A stretch of 64,000 bases of DNA from Brumicola pallidula DSM 14239 = ACAM 615 (GCF_000428905.1 NZ_AUAV01000005.1:62001-126000); one strand, 5' to 3'; positions 17,365 through 26,079 are shown, counted from the first letter of the stretch. Made by a program: numbers and translations. Notes: generated by a model not told the origin, from the letters alone.

Positions 17365-17715
17365 TTACTTAGCTTTAGCAGCTGCAGACATTTTAGCCGT
17401 CATATCTTCACTTAAGCCTTTAATCATTTCACCGGCTTTAGTTTGAGCACCGGAGACTAGAGTATAAGTTTCTTTTGCTGATTCAGTTACGGTTGCTTGC
17501 AAACCTTCTAAATACGCTTTTTGCGCTTCAGCTAGGCTAGTTACGTCTTTCTGCTTGCTTACAGTTTCAGCAAATGAAACGCCACCGCTTAAAAGCGTTG
17601 AGAAAAGTGCATTTTGTTTTTCAGCAAGTGCTTGAAGAATAGACATATTTAGTGTCGCTAATTCAGTAACAGGCTTCATTGACTCTTTAAGTTGTTCGTT
17701 TACTTGATCTAACAT
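17365..17715 (-). CDS. phasin family protein (short)
   Basis: 116 residues, nearly all predicted alpha helix, with the Phasin_2-like pattern of amphipathic heptads (MLDQVNEQLKESMKPVTEL ... AKETYTLVSGAQTKAGEMIK). It lacks Cys and is rich in Ala, Glu and Lys. Phasins coat the surface of PHB granules and control their size and number. The first 100 residues resemble the N-terminal domain of the longer phasin encoded 33 bp upstream, so the two are probably a duplication. The pair is likely one transcript starting before 18480. Confidence 0.85.
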   Translation of the reverse strand: MLDQVNEQLKESMKPVTELATLNMSILQALAEKQNALFSTLLSGGVSFAETVSKQKDVTSLAEAQKAYLEGLQATVTESAKETYTLVSGAQTKAGEMIKGLSEDMTAKMSAAAKAK

Positions 17716-17748
17716 GATGTATCTCCAATATTTAAGAATAAAATTTAA

Positions 17749-18480
17749 TTAAGCTTTCGTCACAGGTGCTGATTTAATATCAGACACCGTTTTAGCGTCG
17801 TCAGCTTTTGTTTTCGCCGGTGCTTTTACTTCATCAGCACTTAGTGTTGTAACTGGTTTCGCTGCAGATTTAGCGACTTGCTTTTTCGCTATTACTTTCG
17901 GCGTTTGTTTGGTTTTGGCCGCTGTTTTTGTTAGTTCTGCTTTTTGTACCTTATCTGCTTTAACCGCAGGAGTGGCTTTAACAACAGGTGCTGCCTTTAC
18001 AACAGGTGCTGCCTTTACAACAGGTGCTGCCTTTACAACCGGCGCTGCCTTTACAACCGGCGCTGCCTTCGCGACAGGTGCTGCTTTCACAACTGGCTCT
18101 GCTTTTACGACCGTTGCTGCTTTCACAACAGGTGCTGTTTTAACTGTCTCTTTCGCTACTTCACTCGCTGTTTCATAGCCTGACTTTACTGCGTCGGTAT
18201 ATTTTTGTGAAACAGAACTTATCGTGTTGTAAGTATTCGCAGATGTGCTAGTTAAACGCTCTCTTAAAGATTCAGCATAGACTGCTTGAGCGGCCAATAT
18301 GTCTTTCATTTCTGTTTGTTGAGCGATGGTTTGCATTAACTTAACGCTGTCATCAAGCAGCCCAGAGAAAAATAGGGTTTGTTGCTTAGTCACGGCTTCC
18401 ATTGCTTTAACATTAGCAGCAAGTAACTCACTAGCTGGCTGTGATGAGTTTTTCATCTGTTCTGAAAATTGACCAAACAT
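17749..18480 (-). CDS. phasin with long Lys/Ala/Pro repeat tail (PhaF-like organisation)
   Basis: 243 residues. The first ~115 form a helical phasin domain (MFGQFSEQMKNSSQPASELL ... YTDAVKSGYETASEVAKE). Residues ~115-185 are about eleven six-residue units close to KAAPVV. The remaining tail is Lys-rich (KTKQTPKVIAKKQVAKSAAK) and then more acidic. A basic AAKP/KAAP-repeat tail is the organisation of Pseudomonas PhaF, where the histone-H1-like part binds DNA and distributes granules; that role is inferred here. Two PhaR-operator-like sequences lie 30 and 96 bp upstream of the start. Confidence 0.85.
   Translation of the reverse strand: MFGQFSEQMKNSSQPASELLAANVKAMEAVTKQQTLFFSGLLDDSVKLMQTIAQQTEMKDILAAQAVYAESLRERLTSTSANTYNTISSVSQKYTDAVKSGYETASEVAKETVKTAPVVKAATVVKAEPVVKAAPVAKAAPVVKAAPVVKAAPVVKAAPVVKAAPVVKATPAVKADKVQKAELTKTAAKTKQTPKVIAKKQVAKSAAKPVTTLSADEVKAPAKTKADDAKTVSDIKSAPVTKA
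17944..18144 (-). repeat. 18-bp coding minisatellite in the phasin gene
   Basis: About eleven in-frame 18-bp units encode KAAPVV-like hexapeptides. Units between about 17985 and 18062 are identical or nearly identical in DNA (three with ACAGGTGCTGCCTTT, two with CCGGCGCTGCCTTT), which points to recent unit duplication. Confidence 0.85.
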
Positions 18481-18509
18481 ACTTGTTTCTCCTATTGTCT
18501 AATTAAACT

Positions 18510-18525
18510 TTGCTGCACTGCAACA
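18510..18525 (-). promoter_or_regulatory. PhaR-operator-like site 1
   Basis: TTGCTGCACTGCAACA, a near-palindrome of the CTGC...GCA type bound by PhaR repressors in other PHB producers. It lies 30 bp upstream of the long phasin start, where a repressor would block initiation. Confidence 0.6.
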
Positions 18526-18575
18526 TTTCGTATAATCAAATAATAGACAAACTATAGAGAAGATCAAGTATTATT

Positions 18576-18591
18576 TTGCTGCGCTGCAACA
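18576..18591 (-). promoter_or_regulatory. PhaR-operator-like site 2
   Basis: TTGCTGCGCTGCAACA differs from site 1 at one base and lies 66 bp further upstream (about six helical turns), on the same face of the helix. The pairing suggests cooperative or looping repression of the phasin genes. Confidence 0.6.
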
Positions 18592-18644
18592 TTTTTTTGA
18601 TATAAAACAAGGTATTTGAGTGGAAAAACAGTTAATTGTTTGTT

Positions 18645-19076
18645 TTAACTGTCTTTTTTATTTTGCGGGTTTGCATTCCAAGCCGACATATTGTGCTCCA
18701 TAATCTTTGAAAACATGCCGATTGGGCTGTTGTCGACCATATTCTTCATCAATCCTTGCACTTTATCTTGCTGTTCTATGAACTGAACAATGCTTTGTTC
18801 GAGATACTGCCTAACGAACACTTCCATATCACTATCGTAAAACCGGATAAGCTGTTTCAACAAAACATCGGTTAAAAGCGATTGTTGTTCATTTGCTTCC
18901 GACTCACTAATAATTTGCAAGAGTACTGACTTTGTAATGTCCGCGTCTGTTTTTGAATCCACTATTTTAAATTCAATCCGGTCATTTATCAGTATTTTAA
19001 TAAAATCTAAATTAACATACTTGCTTTGTGAACTGTCGTACAAACGGCGATTCGGATATTTTTTGATGAAGACCAA
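18645..19076 (-). CDS. phaR: polyhydroxyalkanoate synthesis repressor PhaR
   Basis: 143 residues. The N-terminal PHB/PHA accumulation regulator DNA-binding domain is unmistakable (FIKKYPNRRLYDSSQSKYVN, residues 3-22). It is followed by one PHB_acc repeat-like segment rich in Phe, Leu and Gln (MEVFVRQYLEQSIVQFIEQQ), which binds nascent PHB. When granules appear PhaR leaves DNA and phasin genes are derepressed. It lies between phaC and the phasins on the same strand; the two operator-like sites are just downstream, before the long phasin gene. Confidence 0.93.
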   Translation of the reverse strand: MVFIKKYPNRRLYDSSQSKYVNLDFIKILINDRIEFKIVDSKTDADITKSVLLQIISESEANEQQSLLTDVLLKQLIRFYDSDMEVFVRQYLEQSIVQFIEQQDKVQGLMKNMVDNSPIGMFSKIMEHNMSAWNANPQNKKDS

Positions 19077-19120
19077 GGTAACCTCTAAGAAGTAAAAAAC
19101 AACAAATTACATTATAAAAT

Positions 19121-19146
19121 AATAAGGCTCATTTATGAGCCTTATT
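19121..19146 (-). terminator. intrinsic terminator of phaC
   Basis: A perfect 11-bp stem (19121-19131 with 19136-19146, loop TTTA) lies between the phaC stop (19199) and phaR. An A-rich flank on the low side gives a U-rich tail on the minus strand. Confidence 0.75.
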
Positions 19147-19198
19147 AGGTTAGCCTAATTTATTAAAAATTGCATGGCTTTGAGGTAATGTTGTTTGA

Positions 19199-21028
19199 CT
19201 ATTCATCTAAGCGTTTGAGCACATAGTCTCCTGGTGCGTCCATAATGGCCGGATGTTGTTTACTTTTGCCCGGGTGTAGCGCCTTAATTTTGTTTCCTGA
19301 CGTTGATTGCATCCACTGATGCCAATCTGGCCACCAAGACCCTTTATGTTCTGTTGCTCCCTCTAACCAGTCTTCTGCTGAATCAGGAAGTTCATCATTT
19401 ATCCAGTGCGGGTACTTACCCCCTTCTGTCGGATTGATAACCCCTGCTAAATGCCCTGAGCCAGCCAGTACAAAGCGGCAATCGCCGGCAACAATTTTGG
19501 TTCCTTCATAAGCACCTTGCCAAAGCACGATATGGTCGGCGATGGTGGATAGAAAATAGCTTGGCATATCAATGTTAGCTAAATCAATAGGTATATCATC
19601 AATAACTAAGGCCCCTGGATCTTTTAACTTATTTTCCCAATAGGTGGCGCGTAAGTACTGCTTAAGGCAAGCCGATGGAATATTGGTTGCGTCGCTATTC
19701 CAATAGAGAATGTCAAAGGGCGCAGGGTCTTTACCTTTTAAATAGTTTTCAATAAAGAATGACCAAAATAAGCTGTTTTCGCGCAACAAACTAAAACTCA
19801 TACCTGTAATCCGCCCGTCGAAAACACCGTTATTTTCTGCGTTTTTTTCAACTATTGATAGCATATCTTCTGAGAAATAATTACCAACTTCGCCCGGTTC
19901 GCTAAAGTCTAATAATGTGGTTAGGAAAGTCAGCGAAGCAATGGAATCATCACCAATTGCCCTTAAATAGGCTGCAGTCATTGAACATAAAGTCCCGCCA
20001 ACACAAAAACCGGTTAGATTAACTTTTTTTTGTTTAGTTATTGCTTTGATTGTCTCAATAGCCGCCAACGGGCCTTTGCGCATGTAATCTGTGAAATCGT
20101 AATCTGCTAATTCGGAGGTAGGGTTAACCCAAGAAATCATAAACACGCAATAGCCTGCATTTAGCAACCCGCGCACCATTGACTTCTTTTCATCCAAATC
20201 AAGAACATAGTACTTGTTAATGAACGGCGGCGTTATCAAAATAGGTATTTGATAGTGCTTTTCTTGAGTGGGTGCGTAATGAATTAGTTGCATAAGTTCA
20301 TTCTGAAAAATGACCTTTCCGGGGGTATTCGCCAAATTTTCACCAAGCGTAAAAGCATCGCTGTCACTTTGGCGCATTTTAAACGCTTCCAAAGGACTTT
20401 TTTCTAAGTCTTCCAGAAAGTTTTGCATGCCTTTCACTAAGTTTTCGCCTTTGCTTTTAATCACTTCCTCGCAAACTTCTGGATTAGTTAAAATAAAGTT
20501 CGTCGGCGCCAGCGAATTGATATATTGACGAGTAAAAAACTTTGCTTGCTTGGCTGCTTTTTCATCACTAAATTCTAGCGTATCAATCATATTGTTGAGC
20601 ATGTCTGAATTGACTAAATAGGACTCTTTTATATAGTGGAATACCGGATTGTCTTCCCAATCACTGTGCTCGAACCGGCGGTCGCCGGATGTAGTTTTAG
20701 GTTCTGTGGCTCCTGTATCAATTGTTTCAGCATTTGCAGCCAGAGTCTGACCCATCATTGCTTTGGAGGCTTGTTGCCATAAATCGGCTTGTTTTTGCAT
20801 GTATTGCATTTGCTGTTGAATAAGTTTATTTGAATCAACTTTAATATCACCGTTTAATAGCGAGGCTAATTTTTGCGGGTCGAACATGCCCGGCGCTGAT
20901 ACCCCAGCACCTTCTGCGGTTTTGTTTGTTCTCGTCAACACCTCTTTAGCCAAGGCATTAAAAACGGTCGCATATTTCTCAATGTAAGCTAAAACTTCAC
21001 TCTCATCAGTACCCATTTGATTCTCCAT
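19199..21028 (-). CDS. phaC: class I poly(R)-hydroxyalkanoate synthase
   Basis: 609 residues. The PhaC N-terminal domain (LANTPGKVIFQNELMQLIHY) is followed by the alpha/beta-hydrolase catalytic core. The lipase-like box is NLTGFCVGGT, with nucleophile Cys near residue 340. The catalytic Asp is in STIADHIVLW and the His in GSGHLAGVIN. It polymerises (R)-3-hydroxybutyryl-CoA supplied by PhaB at granule surfaces. Class I enzymes act alone, consistent with no phaE gene here. Residues 60-130 are a variable, low-complexity N-terminal extension. A broken small gene lies just upstream in the same orientation. Confidence 0.95.
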   Translation of the reverse strand: MENQMGTDESEVLAYIEKYATVFNALAKEVLTRTNKTAEGAGVSAPGMFDPQKLASLLNGDIKVDSNKLIQQQMQYMQKQADLWQQASKAMMGQTLAANAETIDTGATEPKTTSGDRRFEHSDWEDNPVFHYIKESYLVNSDMLNNMIDTLEFSDEKAAKQAKFFTRQYINSLAPTNFILTNPEVCEEVIKSKGENLVKGMQNFLEDLEKSPLEAFKMRQSDSDAFTLGENLANTPGKVIFQNELMQLIHYAPTQEKHYQIPILITPPFINKYYVLDLDEKKSMVRGLLNAGYCVFMISWVNPTSELADYDFTDYMRKGPLAAIETIKAITKQKKVNLTGFCVGGTLCSMTAAYLRAIGDDSIASLTFLTTLLDFSEPGEVGNYFSEDMLSIVEKNAENNGVFDGRITGMSFSLLRENSLFWSFFIENYLKGKDPAPFDILYWNSDATNIPSACLKQYLRATYWENKLKDPGALVIDDIPIDLANIDMPSYFLSTIADHIVLWQGAYEGTKIVAGDCRFVLAGSGHLAGVINPTEGGKYPHWINDELPDSAEDWLEGATEHKGSWWPDWHQWMQSTSGNKIKALHPGKSKQHPAIMDAPGDYVLKRLDE

Positions 21029-21082
21029 TGTGACGTGCTAACTGCAGTTATTAGTCGCTATTAATGACAATATTATTTGTTA

Positions 21083-21319
21083 CTAAGATTTATTCTGGTT
21101 TTTCAAAAAGCCATCCATCATTTCTTGATAGGCCGTAAAGCCCGTTCATCCAGTTTCTAACAAAGGTTTTATAAATTTTTCAAAGGCTTTTTGTGGATCT
21201 TATGTACATTTTTCTGCGAGATCTGCTGTTATTGTTGAATGCAATTGACTAAAATCAGGCAGTCCGAAAATTTCTCTGGCATCGGCGGGGCTTAAGTCCA
21301 ATTCAATTTTGACTTTCAT
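21083..21319 (-). pseudogene. small phaC-adjacent gene (DUF6489-like) with two in-frame stops
   Basis: Starting at the ATG 21317-21319, with AGGAAACG upstream, one frame reads 78 codons: MKVKIELDLSPADAREIFGL, then PDFSQLHSTITADLAEKCT, a TAA at 21200-21202, DPQKAFEKFIKPLLETG, a TGA at 21146-21148, and TGFTAYQEMMDGFLKNQNKS before TAG. The frame is conserved through both stops, and composition on either side looks protein-like. It therefore appears to be a recently inactivated gene rather than chance. The start resembles small DUF6489 proteins (recalled, not searched), some of which sit near PHB genes. Confidence 0.6.
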
Positions 21320-21683
21320 AACGTTTCCTCCAAAATATACCGTAATACAAACAAATAGCTTGTTCAAATACCAGTGGGTATTGCGCTTTGCTGTTACTGC
21401 TGAACTTTTAGCCTATGTTGCAGCCCAAACAATGTCTATAGTTTTCGACCATTGTAGTAGGGATTATTCAAGATTAGCTTGCGTTACATCACGTTCGTTT
21501 ATGCTGAGCTTGCCTCATATTAAGATGCTTAGTGTGCAAAAGCGTCGTTGCTAGCGTCAATTTACAATTATAACCTAGCAATTTATCAGTAGAGTGCGCT
21601 AATTTGTAAATACAGTTACTTATAAACAGAATTACCTAAACAGAAAATTATAAAGAGAACAACATAATGAGAACATCAACGCT
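21320..21683. other. 364-bp divergent region, phaC operon / mrcB
   Basis: Holds the promoters for the phaC unit (minus) and mrcB (plus). The only clear symmetry is AATACC-AGTG-GGTATT at 21367-21382. No coding frame with a ribosome-binding site is convincing. Confidence 0.45.
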
Positions 21684-24017
21684 TTGAAGATAATAGAAAT
21701 CCCTCTTCTGCCATTTAGGTGGTTAAAACGTCATTTTTGGAAACTCTTTATTGTCCTACTGGCAACTTCTGTATCCTATGTTATTTATATTGATGCGCAA
21801 GTAAAGCAGAGATTCGAAGGAAACAAATGGCAAGTGCCTGCGCAAATATTTGCGCGTCCGCTGACGCTGCAAGTTAAACAAGAAATCACTATAGATGAAG
21901 TCAAAGATGAATTGAGTTTGTTGGGTTATCGCAAAGTTGCTGCGGCTCAATCGACAGGTGAATATCAGATTTATTCAAATCAGCTTCGGATTCAACGCCG
22001 AGCTTTTCATTTTCCTAATGGTTTTGAACCAGAGCGAGATATACGCATTACCTGGCAAGGAGTGCGCATTACAAAAATTGAATACCTGATAGGGAAGGGG
22101 GCTAACCCGACTTCAAAATCGCTTGCTTTAATACGATTAGAACCTTGGTTAGTGTCTCGTTTAGTGAATGGGCTTGAAGAAGATCGCATGCTAGTTGGTA
22201 AGGATAATATTCCTAAACTATTACAAAGAGCATTGGTGATCGTTGAAGACAGAGACTTTTACCAACATTACGGTATTGCACCCACATCAATCATTCGAGC
22301 TTTGTTTGCGAATATAATTGCAGGCAGAACCGTGCAGGGTGGCAGTACATTAACCCAACAGTTGGCTAAAAACTTTTTTCTCACCCGTGAACGCTCATAT
22401 ACTCGAAAAGCCAAAGAAGCAGTTATGGCGATAGTTATTGATGCTAGATATCACAAAGATGAAATCATTAATGCGTATATAAACGAGGTCTTCCTCGGCC
22501 AAAATGGCGCTGTCGCGGTGCATGGTTTTGGTTTAGCCAGTCACTTCTATTTTGATAAGCCATTGGCGGAGCTTAATATTCCTGAAATAGCCACGTTAAT
22601 AGGTTTGGTAAAAGGCCCTTCATTTTATTCACCAAGTAAACACCCTGAACGAGCATTGAAACGTCGCAATGTGGTGCTACGCTTGTTGTTTGAAGCCAAT
22701 GAAATTAGTAGTAACGATTATGCAGCCTTTGTAACTACGCCCTTAAATACAGCCAGTAGTGATAGTCTGGCGAGTGGTCAGCATCCCGCTTTTATGGACA
22801 AAGTACGCGACGAGCTTAACACGGTGATCCGTCGCCGTTCAGAACAATTGTCCGGTGTTAAACTTTACACAACCTTAGATATCAACGCGCAACGCCGTGC
22901 CGAAGCAGCCCTCAAAGAACAAGTTGATAGTATTTCACAAAAGCGTAAACAACCGAAGTTACAAGCCGCAATGGTCGTTTCTGATGTACAAACCGGTGAG
23001 ATCAGGGCAATAGTGGGTGGCAAAGAAACCACATTTAGTGGCTTTAATCGTGCGTTAAATGCCTACCGGCCGATAGGCTCATTGGTAAAGCCTGCCGTTT
23101 ATTTGTCAGCCTTAGAGGACCCAGAACATTATAATTTAGCGACCATGCTTGAAGACACACCAGTAAAAATGCGCAGCACTGGTGGTAAGTATTGGGAGCC
23201 GCTAAACGCTGACAAAGAGTTTCGTGGCCAAGTCGCATTAATTGAAGCATTGATTAAATCGTACAATGTGCCTAGCGTTAAACTTGGTATGGCCGTGGGT
23301 TTAGACGAAGTGGCTTCCACTATTAACCGACTAGGGGTGGATAAGGATATAACACAAGTACCAGCGCTCACCTTAGGCGCCATTGATTTGTCGGTGTTGC
23401 AGGTAAATCAAATGTACCAAACGATCGCTAACAATGGAGTATTGAATGAACTGCACAGTCTAGCGGCTGTGACATCAAACGAAAACGAATTGCTTTATTT
23501 ACGCGACGTTAAAAGTGAAATTCGGGCTGATGAGTCGGCAACCTATCTAATTAATTATGCGTTGCATAAAGTCACACTTGAAGGCACTGCTAGTGCAGTA
23601 AGAAAAGCCTTCCCGAATATTAATATGGCGGGTAAAACGGGCACAACTAATGATTACCGGGATAGTTGGTTTGCGGGTTTTGATAGAAACTTGGTCACTA
23701 CGGTGTGGATGGGATCCGACGACAACTCTCCAATTAACTTGTCGGGTGCTAGCGGTGCCATGCAAATATTTATTGCCTTTCAGAAAAAGCAATCGCCTAA
23801 AAATTTATCTCGACGTTTCCCCGAAGGTCTAGGTATTGCGCACTTTGACGCACATACTGGTGAACTCTCAACACCGGGTTGTGGTGATATTGTGAGCGTG
23901 CCAGCAATTCTTAGCGCGCTACCGACACAAGCCATAGCCTGTGATGGTAAACCCGCCATTAAAATGCAATCCAAAAAGAAGCCAAAAACACTTTGGGAGA
24001 AATTGTTTGGACGCTAA
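21684..24017 (+). CDS. mrcB: penicillin-binding protein 1B (bifunctional transglycosylase/transpeptidase)
   Basis: 777 residues. Short cytoplasmic tail, membrane anchor (about 17-35), UB2H regulatory domain (to ~145), then GT51 motifs EDRDFYQHYG, GGSTLTQQLAKN, and KDEIINAYINEVFLGQ. The transpeptidase domain has SXXK as SLVK, SXN as SYN, and KTGTTND. It polymerises and cross-links peptidoglycan in the periplasm, normally activated by LpoB. The only start in frame is a TTG at 21684; no ATG or GTG lies between the upstream stop (21651) and residue 100. A six-codon ATG ORF with a better ribosome-binding site ends in TGA overlapping this TTG. Confidence 0.92.
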   Translation: MKIIEIPLLPFRWLKRHFWKLFIVLLATSVSYVIYIDAQVKQRFEGNKWQVPAQIFARPLTLQVKQEITIDEVKDELSLLGYRKVAAAQSTGEYQIYSNQLRIQRRAFHFPNGFEPERDIRITWQGVRITKIEYLIGKGANPTSKSLALIRLEPWLVSRLVNGLEEDRMLVGKDNIPKLLQRALVIVEDRDFYQHYGIAPTSIIRALFANIIAGRTVQGGSTLTQQLAKNFFLTRERSYTRKAKEAVMAIVIDARYHKDEIINAYINEVFLGQNGAVAVHGFGLASHFYFDKPLAELNIPEIATLIGLVKGPSFYSPSKHPERALKRRNVVLRLLFEANEISSNDYAAFVTTPLNTASSDSLASGQHPAFMDKVRDELNTVIRRRSEQLSGVKLYTTLDINAQRRAEAALKEQVDSISQKRKQPKLQAAMVVSDVQTGEIRAIVGGKETTFSGFNRALNAYRPIGSLVKPAVYLSALEDPEHYNLATMLEDTPVKMRSTGGKYWEPLNADKEFRGQVALIEALIKSYNVPSVKLGMAVGLDEVASTINRLGVDKDITQVPALTLGAIDLSVLQVNQMYQTIANNGVLNELHSLAAVTSNENELLYLRDVKSEIRADESATYLINYALHKVTLEGTASAVRKAFPNINMAGKTGTTNDYRDSWFAGFDRNLVTTVWMGSDDNSPINLSGASGAMQIFIAFQKKQSPKNLSRRFPEGLGIAHFDAHTGELSTPGCGDIVSVPAILSALPTQAIACDGKPAIKMQSKKKPKTLWEKLFGR

Positions 24018-24118
24018 ATTGTGTCGCAATAAAATGAGTACGATCTGAAATAATATTGTGCGACATAATTGGATTTTAAGTAAATTAGGATCCACATACT
24101 CTGCTTTATCATGTTAAG

Positions 24119-24135
24119 TGCGTCCTTATGGGGCA
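24119..24135 (+). promoter_or_regulatory. weak NtrC-like site
   Basis: TGCGTCCTTATGGGGCA matches 9 of 12 fixed positions of TGCACC-N5-GGTGCA. It lies 29 bp (about three turns) upstream of the strong site at 24148, the usual spacing of tandem NtrC sites. Confidence 0.45.
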
Positions 24136-24147
24136 AATATTTCAAAC

Positions 24148-24164
24148 TGCACCATTAAGGTGCT
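24148..24164 (+). promoter_or_regulatory. NtrC-binding site upstream of glnK
   Basis: TGCACC-ATTAA-GGTGCT is an almost perfect NtrC enhancer site, ~80 bp upstream of the sigma54-like promoter. Phosphorylated NtrC would activate glnK-amtB under nitrogen limitation. Confidence 0.75.
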
Positions 24165-24227
24165 ACCTATTCTCGTCAGATCACTCTAACAAAATCTATC
24201 TTTTTGATTTTACTGACTATTAAGTAT

Positions 24228-24243
24228 TGGCATCGGTCTTGAA
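24228..24243 (+). promoter_or_regulatory. sigma54 (-24/-12) promoter of glnK-amtB
   Basis: TGGCAT-N5-TTGAA matches the sigma54 consensus TGGCAC-N5-TTGCA in the GG dinucleotide and spacing, with mismatches at the last base of the -24 block and the C of the -12 block. It lies 50 bp before the glnK start. Confidence 0.65.
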
Positions 24244-24275
24244 TAAGCAAAATTAACTTTACTATCTCTTTTTGA

Positions 24276-24632
<357 letters not shown>

Positions 24633-24662
24633 GTCGCGTAGCGAGATAATCGGAGAACAAAA

Positions 24663-25907
24663 ATGGAAATAACATTCGAACTTGGGTATGCACTAGATAC
24701 CTTTTACTTTTTAATCTGTGGCGTGTTAGTAATGTGGATGGCCGCCGGTTTTACAATGTTAGAAGCGGGTCTTGTGCGCGCTAAAAACACAACCGAAATC
24801 TTAACCAAGAACGTCGCACTTTACGCAATCGCAAGTATCATGTACATGGTTTGCGGTTATAGTATTATGTATGGCGGTAGCGATTTCGTGTTTTTCTTAG
24901 ACGGAATTACGGCTGATGGCGCAACGGGTGTTGCTGAGGATGCAGCAACATATGCACCTGCAGCTGACTTTTTCTTCCAAGTCGTATTTGTTGCTACGGC
25001 CATGTCAATTGTATCTGGTGCAGTTGCTGAGCGTATGAAATTGTGGTCATTTTTAATCTTTGCTGTTTTTCTAACCGCGTTTATTTACCCAATGGAAGGT
25101 AGCTGGACTTGGGGTGGCGAAGCCGTATTTGGTTTATACACGTTAGGCGATTTTGGTTTCTCAGACTTTGCAGGGTCAGGTATTGTGCACATGGCAGGTG
25201 CATCGGCAGCATTAGCTGGTGTCATTGTACTGGGGGCTCGTAAAGGTAAGTATGGTCCGGATGGCAAAGTGAACGCTATTCCAGGTGCAAATCTGCCAAT
25301 GGCAGCGCTAGGTACATTCATTTTATGGATGGGTTGGTTTGGATTCAATGGTGGTTCAGTACTAGCAACCGCGACCGTTGAAAGTGCCAACAGTGTAGCT
25401 GTTGTATTCATGAACACCAACATGGCTGCTGCTGGTGGCTTAGTTGCCGCACTATTACTTGCAAGAGCATTGTTTGGTAAAGCCGACTTGACCATGGCAT
25501 TAAATGGTGCATTGGCTGGATTGGTCGCGATTACGGCTGAGCCTTCTACACCAACGCCATTGGTAGCAGCAGTAATTGGTGCATGTGGTGGTTTGATTGT
25601 GGTCGGCAGTATTCTTGCACTAGACAAGTTTAAAATCGATGACCCAGTGGGCGCTATTTCAGTCCACGGTGTTGTTGGTTTGTTTGGTTTATTAGTTGTT
25701 CCATTGACTAACCCAGCGGCTAAGTTCGGTGGACAGATCCTAGGTGCTGCGACTATCTTTATATGGGTATTTGTAACCAGTCTTATTGTTTGGATGGCAA
25801 TAAAAGCGGTTATGGGTGTCAGGGTCACCGATGAAGAAGAGTTTGAAGGCGTTGATATGAGTGAGTGTGGATTAGAAGCTTACCCAGACTTCACCATCAG
25901 CCGTTAA
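24663..25907 (+). CDS. amtB: ammonium transporter AmtB
   Basis: 414 residues with eleven predicted membrane helices. Conserved features are FTMLEAGLVRAKNT near the N-terminus, the first pore His in GSGIVHMAGASAAL, the GANLPMAALGTFILWMGWFGFNGG block, and the second pore His in ISVHGVVGLFGLL (twin-His motif). The short cytosolic tail binds GlnK in this family. There is no long cleavable signal as in E. coli AmtB. It imports ammonium/ammonia when nitrogen is scarce. Cotranscribed with glnK. Confidence 0.96.
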   Translation: MEITFELGYALDTFYFLICGVLVMWMAAGFTMLEAGLVRAKNTTEILTKNVALYAIASIMYMVCGYSIMYGGSDFVFFLDGITADGATGVAEDAATYAPAADFFFQVVFVATAMSIVSGAVAERMKLWSFLIFAVFLTAFIYPMEGSWTWGGEAVFGLYTLGDFGFSDFAGSGIVHMAGASAALAGVIVLGARKGKYGPDGKVNAIPGANLPMAALGTFILWMGWFGFNGGSVLATATVESANSVAVVFMNTNMAAAGGLVAALLLARALFGKADLTMALNGALAGLVAITAEPSTPTPLVAAVIGACGGLIVVGSILALDKFKIDDPVGAISVHGVVGLFGLLVVPLTNPAAKFGGQILGAATIFIWVFVTSLIVWMAIKAVMGVRVTDEEEFEGVDMSECGLEAYPDFTISR

Positions 25908-25930
25908 TAATCTGATTCTACAGGAGTGAA

Positions 25931-25956
25931 AGAGCTAGCAAAGGAAAGCTAGCTCT
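25931..25956 (+). repeat. 9-bp inverted repeat after amtB
   Basis: AGAGCTAGC at 25931-25939 and its perfect complement at 25948-25956 form a hairpin with an 8-nt purine loop. No T run follows, so it may be an mRNA 3'-end stabiliser rather than a terminator. Confidence 0.5.
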
Positions 25957-26049
25957 ATCAGGGAAATTCAAGGAAGATGAAAGGAAGCAAGAGTTGGCGT
26001 GAAAATAACAATAACTACACGCCAACCGTTAACGTAAGCATTGACGATT

Positions 26050-26074
26050 AGCCTCGATTTATCGAGGCTTTTTT
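26050..26074. terminator. intrinsic terminator between amtB and xthA
   Basis: An 8-bp stem (AGCCTCGA 26050-26057 with 26062-26069) is followed by six Ts, placed between the convergent amtB and xthA genes. Confidence 0.8.
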
Positions 26075-26079
26075 GTGTG

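Noticed and set aside
17909-18183. Repetitive plus-strand ORFs antisense to the phasin tail (GAAFTT repeats)
   Set aside because: They are frame shadows of the 18-bp minisatellite in the phasin gene.
21309-21554. 81-residue plus-strand ORF in the phaC-mrcB gap
   Set aside because: It overlaps the better-supported broken small gene on the other strand and has no recognisable domain.
25085-25828. 247-residue minus-strand ORF inside amtB
   Set aside because: It is antisense to a fully conserved amtB; its composition mirrors the AmtB codons.
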